A DNA stretch of 11,945 bases from JAPLGZ01 sp038225095 (GTDB lineage: Bacteria; Chloroflexota; Anaerolineae; Caldilineales; Caldilineaceae). This document shows, in pieces, positions 6,371 to 11,945 of this stretch. The notes below the pieces were generated by a model. The model saw only the letters and a list, made by a program, of their open reading frames with translations, ran no database searches and was not told the DNA's origin. The position numbers and the translations under genes are program-made. The stretch lies in NCBI GenBank assembly GCA_038225095.1, contig JBBREZ010000184.1, positions 1-11,945 on the forward strand. Reading direction: 5' to 3'. The stretch's first letter is position 1. The number at the start of each line of letters is the position of its first letter.

Positions 6371-7114
6371 TTACGCCGTCTTGCGCTCTTTAAGCATAGC
6401 GTAGAAGCTTAAACCACAGTAGTAGACGGCGAACAGCAACGATACCCAGATCAACCAGCGGTCGTGCAGCGGATAGCGGGTGAGGATGATGATATTGATT
6501 ACACCCCAAATGCAGGCTAATGCCATCGTGAGTTTCTGATGCATCTTCGTGCGCGACGGATAGACATATTTAATCGGCACAAAGACCAGCGCGCTGAGCA
6601 ACAAGGTGATCGACAAGTTAATCCAGCCATTCAGGCTCATCAAAAACATGTAGAAGACCATAATATTCCAATAGGATGGGAAACCCTTGAAATAGTGGTC
6701 GGCGGTCTTGGCGTCATCTTGGCAAAACTGATAGGATGAGGACAGTAGGATCAGCATGGCTCCCACCAGGGCGTATTGGCGCGGTAAAATGTCTGCTTCG
6801 TATAAAAAGAACGCGGGGACGAAGACATAATTGAGAAAATCAATCATGTTGTCTAACAGCGCGCCGTCAAAATCGGGCAGGACGCTTTTTACCCGCACCC
6901 GCCGCGCCAACAAGCCGTCGAATGAATCGACGACAACGGATGCTGACATCCAGGCAAACGCGAGAATCCACTGATGGTTCGAGATCGCAAGAATGGAGAG
7001 AAAGCCCCAAATTGCACCACTGGCCGTAAATAGGTGGGTAAACCAAGCCATGAATTTGTGCAATGTTGAGGGCGACCAGTCATCCTGAGGTGAGTTTTGA
7101 TAGATATTTTCCAT
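6371..7114 (-). CDS. pcs: Phosphatidylcholine synthase (CDP-diacylglycerol-choline phosphatidyltransferase)
   Basis: A 247-aa integral membrane protein of the CDP-alcohol phosphatidyltransferase family, predicted to condense CDP-diacylglycerol with choline to give phosphatidylcholine and CMP. The active-site motif runs from D63: D-S-F-D-G-L-L-A-R (63-71), then G84, D88 and D92, i.e. D-G-x2-A-R-x12-G-x3-D-x3-D. The 12-residue spacer is the form I associate with bacterial Pcs, where ordinary family members have 8-9. Other Pcs-like blocks are F-L-N-Y-V-F-V-P-A-F-F-L (93-104), S-S-Y-Q-F-C-Q-D-D-A-K-T-A-D-H-Y-F-K-G-F-P-S-Y-W-N (126-150) and F-V-P-I-K-Y-V-Y-P-S-R (178-188). Several hydrophobic segments span the chain and the length matches the family. 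The start lacks a strong ribosome-binding site. No choline transporter is nearby. A phosphatidylserine or phosphatidylglycerophosphate synthase is less likely. Confidence 0.9.
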   Translation of the reverse strand: MENIYQNSPQDDWSPSTLHKFMAWFTHLFTASGAIWGFLSILAISNHQWILAFAWMSASVVVDSFDGLLARRVRVKSVLPDFDGALLDNMIDFLNYVFVPAFFLYEADILPRQYALVGAMLILLSSSYQFCQDDAKTADHYFKGFPSYWNIMVFYMFLMSLNGWINLSITLLLSALVFVPIKYVYPSRTKMHQKLTMALACIWGVINIIILTRYPLHDRWLIWVSLLFAVYYCGLSFYAMLKERKTA

Positions 7115-7267
7115 AGTCGTCTTTAACCTAGAAATAGGATTGAGCCAGCTTTAGAATTGATAGGCCAATATACACAAACTCGCCGCCAATCTGTACGCTT
7201 CACACAGCAGCCAAAAGCGTGCGACAAGCTTGAATGGCGAGCGAGCGACGGTTCAATTGACACACTT

Positions 7268-7428
7268 TTCGCCAAGTAACCTTACTTTTTGTAATCTAGC
7301 CCTGCGTAATCTGCGACGATGATTGGCGACAAAGACCACTTTTATAAGTAAACCAATCAGCTATAGGGCATATAAGTAATTCTATCACATTCTGTGCAAT
7401 CTGAACATTCCCAATTTTACTTGGCGAA
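7268..7428. repeat. Segment bounded by a perfect 12-bp inverted repeat
   Basis: TTCGCCAAGTAA (7268-7279) and TTACTTGGCGAA (7417-7428) are exact reverse complements enclosing 137 nt of non-coding sequence. The layout could be a small MITE-like element, a pair of operator half-sites, or chance. I see no clear target-site duplication at its borders. Confidence 0.4.
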
Positions 7429-7508
7429 TTTATCTGATCGCCAACCCGCCATGCACCACTCGGCCACGCTGCATAAAAGCGTCGCCCTGGCATTGTCCAT
7501 AGCGCACT

Positions 7509-7538
7509 TTGTAAGGCATAGATAGCTAATGCTATACT
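7509..7538 (+). promoter_or_regulatory. Possible sigma-70 promoter for the membrane protein gene
   Basis: TTGTAA (7509-7514) and TATACT (7533-7538) are separated by 18 nt, giving four of six and five of six matches to the -35 and -10 consensus. Transcription would start near 7545, leaving a leader of about 100 nt before the ATG at 7648. Confidence 0.4.
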
Positions 7539-7647
7539 GGCAGTTGTTATGCGCTTTTTCGGATGAGCGCGCAAAGCTGCGCAATGGATTACTAGGCAAG
7601 GTTAGCGGGCCGGCCAAACGAGATGCAGCCAGAACGAATGAAAAACA

Positions 7648-8499
7648 ATGGATCACAGAGATATGACAGAGGATGAAACACGCGCTCGCAAACGAGTGGC
7701 GATTGGGCTTGCACCACAGCGACCCACTGCCAAGGCAATACCACAGCGGCCACCCGCTGAACCGGGCTTCGCGTTTTGGCGCTGGTGGCCGGTCTTTTTA
7801 TTGATCGCAGTGGCTGGTGCAACGGGATTGTTAATTGCCGCCAAAATGGTGAATTCGCCGACGCAGTGGCCGGCCGTACGTCAAAATCTCACGGCGTGGT
7901 TTTTTGGACAAAGGCCAAACAGCAGTTTGAGCAATCGGAACGCTCGCTTACAATTCACTGACGATTTCAACGAAAACAGCCACTTGCTGGCTGCCCAGCA
8001 AGAGCCGGAACAATGGTGGATGAATGTCGTGCCTGCAACGGGCGTCTACCGCATTGATGTCTGGCCTGGCCACGTAACGTGGAGCACATTGGGGATCCAG
8101 TTGCCAGCCGCGTTCAGACTAGAAAGCGCCTTTGCTGTGGCGGCAGCTACGCCAGATGGCTATGGTGGCTTGCTGGGCCGTTATCAAAATCCTGATAATT
8201 TCTATTTTTTTGTCGTCGATGGTCATGGGCGTTTTCAGGCCCAGATGCGCAAAACAGGTGTCTTGTACACGTTGCAGCCCTGGACGGCGCTGGCGCAGCT
8301 CAACCCTGCTGGGCAGAATAACGTGATGGCGTTGGAGGATAATCAGACGACGTTGCGCCTGTATGTCAACGATGGCCTAGTCTTTGAAGTGCTAGATCTA
8401 CAGTTGCCGCCTGGTCAGGCTGGCGTCGTCGGCGGGGCAGTCAATCCCCCAACCGCCCAAATCAATGTAGACTGGCTCAAATTGTATAATTTGCCGTAG
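7648..8499 (+). CDS. Single-pass membrane protein with extracytoplasmic concanavalin A-like domain
   Basis: A 283-aa protein of unknown function. Residues 1-45 form a polar, Arg- and Pro-rich cytoplasmic tail; a membrane segment follows at about 48-66 (V-F-L-L-I-A-V-A-G-A-T-G-L-L-I-A-A), preceded by W-R-W-W. With basic residues before the segment, the C-terminal part should lie outside. Residues 103-281 look like a LamG/concanavalin-type beta sandwich: F-T-D-D-F at the start, G-L-L-G-R-Y-Q-N-P-D-N-F-Y-F-F-V-V-D-G at 174-192, L-R-L-Y-V-N-D-G-L-V-F-E-V at 236-248, and I-N-V-D-W-L-K-L-Y at the end. Such domains occur in surface and sensor proteins of Chloroflexota and related groups and may bind carbohydrate, but no catalytic residues can be named. 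The ATG at 7648 lacks a clear ribosome-binding site; an in-frame ATG at 7663 is the alternative. It appears monocistronic. Confidence 0.8.
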   Translation: MDHRDMTEDETRARKRVAIGLAPQRPTAKAIPQRPPAEPGFAFWRWWPVFLLIAVAGATGLLIAAKMVNSPTQWPAVRQNLTAWFFGQRPNSSLSNRNARLQFTDDFNENSHLLAAQQEPEQWWMNVVPATGVYRIDVWPGHVTWSTLGIQLPAAFRLESAFAVAAATPDGYGGLLGRYQNPDNFYFFVVDGHGRFQAQMRKTGVLYTLQPWTALAQLNPAGQNNVMALEDNQTTLRLYVNDGLVFEVLDLQLPPGQAGVVGGAVNPPTAQINVDWLKLYNLP

Positions 8500-8806
8500 T
8501 GATCAAGGCTGGATGTGCTAGAGTAATTCTAGGTCAGACCCCACCCTAACCCCTTGATCGCTTCGCTAGGAGAGGGGACCGTTCAGGGACAGAACAAGTT
8601 ACTTCGTCCCTACCTAAACAGTTCCCGCCCAGCAGGCTGCGACGGGGCCTGCGGCAAGACTGCGGCGTGAGCTCAGACTTCGGCGAGCTCAGTCGAGTCG
8701 TCGAACGCTCAGGCCCCATGTGGTGCGCTTGTCGAACCGCAGCCGAACGGGCGCGGGAGCCCTTTGGGCGCGGGTGGGGTCTATGCATTTTACAGAGGAA
8801 TTCTAC
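8500..8806. other. 307-bp repeat-bearing intergenic region
   Basis: No gene is seen. The left part has a weak 5-bp stem-loop after the preceding stop (CTAGA 8518-8522 with TCTAG 8528-8532) and a C-rich/G-rich patch at 8537-8579 (CCCTAACCCC ... GAGAGGGG) like common intergenic repeats. The right part holds the GC-rich palindromic repeat described separately. An in-frame GTG at 8720 would extend the HEAT gene upstream into this repeat and is rejected as its start. Confidence 0.55.
8644..8717. repeat. GC-rich mosaic palindromic repeat upstream of the HEAT gene
   Basis: GGGGCCTG (8644-8651) pairs exactly with CAGGCCCC (8710-8717). Inside are two direct copies of GAGCTCAG (8669-8676, 8685-8692) and the phrase GCTCAGTCGAGTCG, which recurs at 9549-9562 on the other side of the HEAT gene. 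A little downstream, CAGCCGAAC (8740-8748) is the reverse complement of a block repeated at 9512 and 9569. The composition and modular inverted blocks are typical of dispersed palindromic intergenic repeats. Confidence 0.65.
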
Positions 8807-9415
8807 ATGAAGCACTCGATTGCCTTGCAAAATTTTCTCGCCGCCATTGACAGCGAACAGGATGAACAGGCGGAAGCGCAGGCAAGCCACCTGACGGCGG
8901 CCGATGAACCGGACTTGCTCAGCTTATTATCAACAACGGATGCCAACCGGCGTTGGTGGGCGGTGCGGGCGCTGGCATTGTGGGGAACACCGACCGCTAT
9001 CCTAAGTTTGCAAAGCGCGCTGGTGGATGAGGACGCTGCGCTACGGGCGGCCGCCGCCTTGGCGCTGGGTCATCTAGCCACGCGAGCGCCGGCTGCAGTG
9101 CGCCCGACGCTGGCTGGCTTAGCGGCAAAACTGGCCGATGACGAAGGCATGGTTCGGCAGGCGGTAGCCGACGCCTTGGTTATGTGCGGTGATGATGCCG
9201 TGCCCGCCTTAGTCGCTATTTTACGAAACCAAGCGCAAAGCGGGCATGAAGGTGCGCGCACGCGTGCGGCGTATGCCTTGCGCAAAATTGCCACCATGAA
9301 GGCCGCCGGTGCGCTCTATCACTGCCTCAATGATGACAACTATCTTGTCCGGATGTACGCCCAGGAAGGCTTGGACGAGATGGGATTGTTGGAAAATATT
9401 TTAGTGACACTGTAA
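8807..9415 (+). CDS. HEAT-repeat (PBS-lyase-like) domain protein
   Basis: A 202-aa, mostly helical protein made of about four to five HEAT-type repeats, seen as recurring pairs such as R-R-W-W-A-V-R-A-L-A-L-W-G, A-A-L-R-A-A-A-A-L-A-L-G-H-L-A, G-M-V-R-Q-A-V-A-D-A-L-V-M-C-G, A-R-T-R-A-A-Y-A-L-R-K-I-A and Y-L-V-R-M-Y-A-Q-E-G-L-D-E-M-G. Such repeats form a superhelical scaffold for protein binding, and relatives are linked to phycobilin-lyase-like or deoxyhypusine-hydroxylase-like folds; no enzymatic residues are evident here. It has no signal peptide or membrane segment, so it is likely cytoplasmic. The ATG at 8807 is chosen because AGAGGA ends 7 nt upstream; the ATG at 8783 and the GTG at 8720 have no such site. 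It stands alone between repeat-rich gaps, and its partner is not known. Confidence 0.85.
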   Translation: MKHSIALQNFLAAIDSEQDEQAEAQASHLTAADEPDLLSLLSTTDANRRWWAVRALALWGTPTAILSLQSALVDEDAALRAAAALALGHLATRAPAAVRPTLAGLAAKLADDEGMVRQAVADALVMCGDDAVPALVAILRNQAQSGHEGARTRAAYALRKIATMKAAGALYHCLNDDNYLVRMYAQEGLDEMGLLENILVTL

Positions 9416-9445
9416 TAGACGTTATCGAGATTAACCGCGTTCAGG

Positions 9446-9508
9446 AGCTAGGTAAACACGTCAACAGGTATACTGGTGACACCTACCGATTTGCCTATTT
9501 GCCTAGCT
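9446..9508. promoter_or_regulatory. Nested palindrome upstream of the dehydrogenase pair
   Basis: An outer stem joins AGCTAGGTAAA (9446-9456) to TTTGCCTAGCT (9498-9508), 10 of 11 pairs plus a G-U. Within it, 9460-9480 forms a second near-perfect palindrome: GTCA with TGAC, then CAG with CTG, around GTATA. It begins 30 nt after the HEAT gene stop, so it could end that transcript. The inner symmetrical 21-nt element also has the look of a dimeric repressor operator. Confidence 0.4.
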
Positions 9509-9511
9509 ACC

Positions 9512-9600
9512 GTTCGGCTGAGACGTTCGACGCGACTTCGGCGTGAGCGCTCAGTCGAGTCGCTCACGGTTCGGCTGAGGCTCACCTCGAAGCGTCGAGG
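9512..9600. repeat. GC-rich mosaic palindromic repeat downstream of the HEAT gene
   Basis: Two direct copies of GTTCGGCTGAG (9512-9522, 9569-9579) enclose an exact 8-bp hairpin, CGTGAGCG (9542-9549) with CGCTCACG (9561-9568). A further hairpin, CCTCGA (9585-9590) with TCGAGG (9595-9600), closes the block. It shares GACTTCGGCG and GCTCAGTCGAGTCG with the repeat at 8644-8717, showing the two belong to one family. Frames reading through it are not genes. Confidence 0.65.
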
Positions 9601-9672
9601 CCTGTTGACCAGCAGGGCTGGCTTATTCCCGATAAGGTCTACTATTTACGCTATTTCAACGTCATCCAGCTC

Positions 9673-9677
9673 AGGAG
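9673..9677 (+). promoter_or_regulatory. Ribosome-binding site of the zinc dehydrogenase
   Basis: AGGAG lies 5 nt before the ATG at 9683 and 8 nt before the second ATG at 9686. It fixes the start to one of these two codons. Confidence 0.7.
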
Positions 9678-9682
9678 ATTAG

Positions 9683-10720
9683 ATGATGCCCATTGCTGCC
9701 CTACCCACTACCATGCGTGTGCCGCGCTTTCTTGGTGGGGGCGAGATTGAATTGATTGACAAACCCGTTCCCCAGCCAGGGCCGGGCCAACTATTGCTCC
9801 AGATCAAGGCCAATGCTTTGTGCGGCTCGGAGCGCGGCCAGTTTTATAACGGTTCAGCGGTCACGCCGGGGCACGAAGCGGCTGGCATTGTCGTCGCTGC
9901 CGGGCTGCAGACGCAAACGGCGCTTGGCACGCCTGGCGTTGTCTTTTTAATGGATTTTTGTGGGACGTGTCGTAGTTGTAAGCTAGGGCTCACGAATCAA
10001 TGCTTGCAGAAGCGGGCCGATATGGGCTTTAGTCAAGACGGCGGCTATGGCGTGTATGAATTGGTCAATGAAAATATTTTCTTAGCGGTTGATGCCGATC
10101 TGCCCTTGACCGAAGCCACACTGCTGCTGGATGTGATGGGCACGACGGAGCACGCCATTACACGCGCCCAACTTGTCCACCCCGACATCCAATCCTTGAT
10201 TGTGACCGGCGCCGGCCCGATCGGGCTTGGGGTGCTCGCGATGGCCAAAGTCTTGCTCGGCGCGACCTTCCCCGTGCTAATTGCCGATGTGATCCCGTGG
10301 CGGCTGGCTCTGGCGGAACAGTTAGGCGGCAGACCGATCGATCTCAAGCAAACAACCCTCGCCGAAGGCGCGCGCCAACACGGCCTGTCGCGTGTTGACG
10401 CGGCGCTGGACACCAGTGGCAAAACCGCAGCCCGCCAGGCCGCGCTCGATGTATTGGACAAACGGGGAGTACTCGTCTGCATCGGGCACGGCGAGCACCT
10501 GACGCTGAACGTTTCACCGGATCTGATTGCCACCGAGCGCGCCATTCTAGGCAGCGAGTACTTTTGCTACAACGAACTGCCGGCTAATGTGGAGCGACTG
10601 CACAACCATCTGCCCTATTTACGCCAGATCATTACGCACCGCTTTGCGGTCCAAGATATTCAGGCGGCGTTCAACTTGTTCTGGCAGGGTGAAACCGAGA
10701 AAGTGGTAATTGAACAATGA
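9683..10720 (+). CDS. Zinc-dependent medium-chain alcohol/polyol dehydrogenase
   Basis: A 345-aa cytoplasmic MDR-superfamily dehydrogenase, the normal length, expected to oxidise an alcohol or sugar alcohol with NAD+. The catalytic zinc site is shown by C47 (A-L-C-G-S-E) and G-H-E-A-A-G with H64/E65. The structural zinc site has C93, C96, C99 and C107 in the classic C-x2-C-x2-C-x7-C spacing. The Rossmann motif G-A-G-P-I-G (176-181), followed by D202 at the end of the second strand, favours NAD over NADP. The start is supported by AGGAG at 9673-9677; the ATG at 9686 is equally possible. Its last codons overlap the next gene by ATGA (10717-10720), so the two are translationally coupled. Sorbitol, threonine and other sugar-related dehydrogenases share these motifs, and the substrate is not evident. 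Confidence 0.92.
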   Translation: MMPIAALPTTMRVPRFLGGGEIELIDKPVPQPGPGQLLLQIKANALCGSERGQFYNGSAVTPGHEAAGIVVAAGLQTQTALGTPGVVFLMDFCGTCRSCKLGLTNQCLQKRADMGFSQDGGYGVYELVNENIFLAVDADLPLTEATLLLDVMGTTEHAITRAQLVHPDIQSLIVTGAGPIGLGVLAMAKVLLGATFPVLIADVIPWRLALAEQLGGRPIDLKQTTLAEGARQHGLSRVDAALDTSGKTAARQAALDVLDKRGVLVCIGHGEHLTLNVSPDLIATERAILGSEYFCYNELPANVERLHNHLPYLRQIITHRFAVQDIQAAFNLFWQGETEKVVIEQ

Positions 10721-11733
10721 GCACGCAGCTAACCAATTCCTCAGAGCGGCTTAAGATTGCCTTGATCGGCGCCGGTGGCTGGGGCTTGCAACACGCCCGC
10801 ATCTTTGCCGCACGCCCGGATGTCGAATTTTGTGCGATTGTCGGGCGCACCCGCGAAAAAACACAAGCGCGCGCCGATCAGTTTGGCGTCCACGCGTATC
10901 TGGACATTCAAACGATGCTCGACCAAGAGCAGCCGGATCTGGTCAGCCTTTCTTTACCCAACCAGGGTCACTTTGTCGCCACCCGTCAGGTAATCGAGGC
11001 CGGCGTTCCTTTATTGGTCGAAAAACCACTGGTTTTCAACCTCGCCGAGGCCGACAGTTTGCTACAGGCAGCAGCCCAACGCCAGCTTTTTTTCGCCATC
11101 AACTTCAATCATCGCTATGCCAAGCCCATTCAAATGGCGCGCCAGGCCATCGACGCCGGCCGTTTGGGTGACATCGTCTTTGCCAGTTGGCGTTTTGGTG
11201 GCGAGGGCGCAAGTGATCACCCGCATGCTAACTTGATCGAAACCCAGTGCCATGCCTTCGACCAGCTAGAATTTCTCTGCGGCCCAATTGATTCGGTCAT
11301 GGCGCAGATGACGGATAAGACGGGCAAAGGCTACCGCACGCTGGTGTTGGCCCTGCACTTCGCCAACGGCGCGATTGGTAGCCTGGTGGGCAGCTACGAT
11401 TCTTCGTATGCCTATCCCGACACGCATCGCCTGGAAATCAACGGCACGCTGGGGCGCATTGTGGTGGAAGATACGGTGCGTCGCTACACGTTTCAGGCCA
11501 CTGGCAACGAAATTGGCGAAGTGTGGCAGGCCGGTTATTTCAACGATCGCGACCGCGAGTTTCATCGCACTTTTGATCGCTATATTGATGCGTTGCTAGC
11601 AGCCTTCAAGCGCGGTGAGCCGCCGCCCATTCATGCGCGTGCTGGGCGGCGTGCATTGGCGCTGGCCTATGCCGCCATCGAATCTTTTGAAACCGGCCAG
11701 CGCGTGGCAATCAATCCCAATGCGGATCAATAA
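10717..11733 (+). CDS. Gfo/Idh/MocA-family NAD(P)-dependent oxidoreductase
   Basis: A 338-aa cytoplasmic oxidoreductase of the Gfo/Idh/MocA family, whose members oxidise or reduce sugars, inositols and their derivatives. The N-terminal Rossmann fold has I-G-A-G-G-W-G (17-23). The family lysine appears in V-E-K-P (101-104), with K103 the expected catalytic residue. The conserved histidine is H179 in E-T-Q-C-H-A-F-D-Q-L, four residues after E175 and three before D182, matching the usual (G/D)-x3-H-x2-D layout. N-F-N-H-R-Y (129-134) is also typical. The length is ordinary and nothing is missing. The start codon lies inside the end of the zinc dehydrogenase gene as ATGA, so the two are made together and probably act on successive or alternative oxidation states of one sugar or polyol. 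No transporter or regulator is visible inside the window. Confidence 0.93.
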   Translation: MSTQLTNSSERLKIALIGAGGWGLQHARIFAARPDVEFCAIVGRTREKTQARADQFGVHAYLDIQTMLDQEQPDLVSLSLPNQGHFVATRQVIEAGVPLLVEKPLVFNLAEADSLLQAAAQRQLFFAINFNHRYAKPIQMARQAIDAGRLGDIVFASWRFGGEGASDHPHANLIETQCHAFDQLEFLCGPIDSVMAQMTDKTGKGYRTLVLALHFANGAIGSLVGSYDSSYAYPDTHRLEINGTLGRIVVEDTVRRYTFQATGNEIGEVWQAGYFNDRDREFHRTFDRYIDALLAAFKRGEPPPIHARAGRRALALAYAAIESFETGQRVAINPNADQ

Positions 11734-11798
11734 TGAATGCGTTATGCAGAATGAATTGCTTTTCGTTCTATGTCTTCGCTGCTGTGTCAGCTAACCAG

Positions 11799-11849
11799 CG
11801 CGCAGCGGGAAAGTGGCGCAGGTCCAGGCGAATACTTTCCCGCTGCGCG
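11799..11849. terminator. Perfect 16-bp stem-loop between convergent genes
   Basis: CGCGCAGCGGGAAAGT (11799-11814) and its exact reverse complement (11834-11849) enclose a 19-nt loop. It lies 65 nt after the Gfo/Idh/MocA stop and before the apparent end of a minus-strand gene, a good site for a bidirectional transcription stop. There is no T tract on either side, so a repeat of the REP type or a transcript-stabilising stem is an alternative. Confidence 0.55.
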
Positions 11850-11884
11850 TGATAAACGCCATGTTCACGCTTATCGCATCCGCT

Positions 11885-11898
11885 CACCCAAATGGGTG
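11885..11898. repeat. Short 6-bp hairpin near the right edge
   Basis: CACCCA (11885-11890) and TGGGTG (11893-11898) face each other across two bases, 7 nt after the putative minus-strand stop codon in that gene's direction. It could help terminate that gene, but the stem is short. Confidence 0.3.
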
Positions 11899-11905
11899 CG
11901 AATAA

Positions 11906-11945
11906 TTAGGCCATTTCAATGAAATAAGTATCCAGTGTTTGCCGA
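11906..11945 (-). CDS. C-terminal end of a convergent gene running off the right edge
   Basis: Read on the minus strand from the window edge, one frame gives R-Q-T-L-D-T-Y-F-I-E-M-A and then TAA at 11906-11908. The other two minus frames also stay open for a while, but this one has the most protein-like composition and is followed by hairpins suited to a gene end. Only 12 residues are visible, so no family can be named and the call itself is tentative. Confidence 0.35.
   Translation of the reverse strand, partial: RQTLDTYFIEMA

Larger units (their letters stand above)
7115..7647. other. 533-bp divergent intergenic region, no gene seen
   Basis: This gap separates divergent genes (pcs to the left on minus, membrane protein to the right on plus) and should carry both promoters. 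Frames longer than 60 codons exist on the minus strand but have no family resemblance, no ribosome-binding sites and unlikely composition, so I do not call them. The region holds a separated 12-bp inverted repeat (7268-7428) and two copies of TATAAGTAA (7343-7351, 7371-7379). A promoter-like pair is at 7509-7538. Confidence 0.6.

Noticed and set aside
7296..7656. Minus-strand frames of 79-92 codons in the gap between pcs and the membrane protein
   Set aside because: They have no ribosome-binding site, no family resemblance, and overlap each other and the promoter-like pair at 7509-7538.
8720..8806. Upstream GTG extension of the HEAT gene
   Set aside because: It would translate repeat sequence, and a strong AGAGGA site points to the ATG at 8807.
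8546..8890. 114-codon minus-strand frame across the repeat region
   Set aside because: It consists largely of the translation of GC-rich palindromic repeats (Arg/Ser/Pro-rich) and runs antisense into the HEAT gene.
8644..9600. Repeat blocks around the HEAT gene as a CRISPR array
   Set aside because: The copies differ in order, orientation and spacing, with no regular repeat-spacer pattern and no cas genes.
9605..9636. TTGACC with GATAAG as a promoter for the dehydrogenase pair
   Set aside because: The -35 match is good, but the spacing is 20 nt and the -10 match is weak, so I do not call it.
9476..9682. 68-codon plus-strand frame before the zinc dehydrogenase
   Set aside because: It reads through palindromic repeats, is rich in Arg and Ser, and lacks a ribosome-binding site.

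Overview
The window looks like a stretch of bacterial chromosome of moderate GC, with ordinary Shine-Dalgarno starts and wide repeat-bearing gaps. The gene content suggests a member of the Chloroflexota (Anaerolineae/Caldilineae-like): an exported lipoprotein NagZ, a membrane-anchored concanavalin-like domain protein, a small HEAT-repeat protein, a zinc alcohol dehydrogenase plus Gfo/Idh/MocA pair, and GC-rich mosaic palindromic repeats. This assignment is inference from family resemblance, because no marker gene such as rRNA is present.

Left part (1-5915), all on the minus strand. Position 1-55 holds the first codons of a gene that runs off the left edge. Next comes a compact three-gene unit transcribed right to left: ribokinase (1191-2129), a VOC/glyoxalase-family protein (785-1174) and a PaaI-type hotdog thioesterase (236-769), with gaps of about 15 nt. 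Upstream lies a gap with a perfect 25-bp inverted repeat, then a Tat-type lipoprotein beta-N-acetylhexosaminidase (NagZ, GH3; 2260-3519). A 14-bp terminator-like hairpin separates it from acylphosphatase (3601-3870), which sits 8 nt behind a tandem-ATPase ABC-F protein (3879-5915).

Middle (5916-8806). A 455-bp gap with two hairpins precedes a minus-strand phosphatidylcholine synthase (Pcs, 6371-7114), the most notable enzyme here. A 533-bp AT-richer gap with a 12-bp inverted repeat and a plausible plus-strand promoter follows. Then comes a plus-strand single-pass membrane protein with an extracytoplasmic concanavalin A-like domain (7648-8499).

Right part (8807-11945), plus strand. A 202-aa HEAT-repeat protein (8807-9415) is flanked on both sides by GC-rich mosaic palindromic repeats. 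A nested palindrome follows it. Then comes a translationally coupled pair: a medium-chain zinc dehydrogenase (9683-10720) and a Gfo/Idh/MocA oxidoreductase (10717-11733), probably acting on the same sugar or polyol. A perfect 16-bp stem-loop lies between this pair and the apparent C-terminal end of a convergent minus-strand gene at the right edge.

Most of the window is ordinary housekeeping and metabolic sequence. I do not see a convincing undescribed system (no CRISPR, toxin-antitoxin, retron, phage or transposase genes). The observations most worth following are the Pcs gene in a probable Chloroflexota context, the inverted-repeat families in the gaps, and the palindrome upstream of the dehydrogenase pair.
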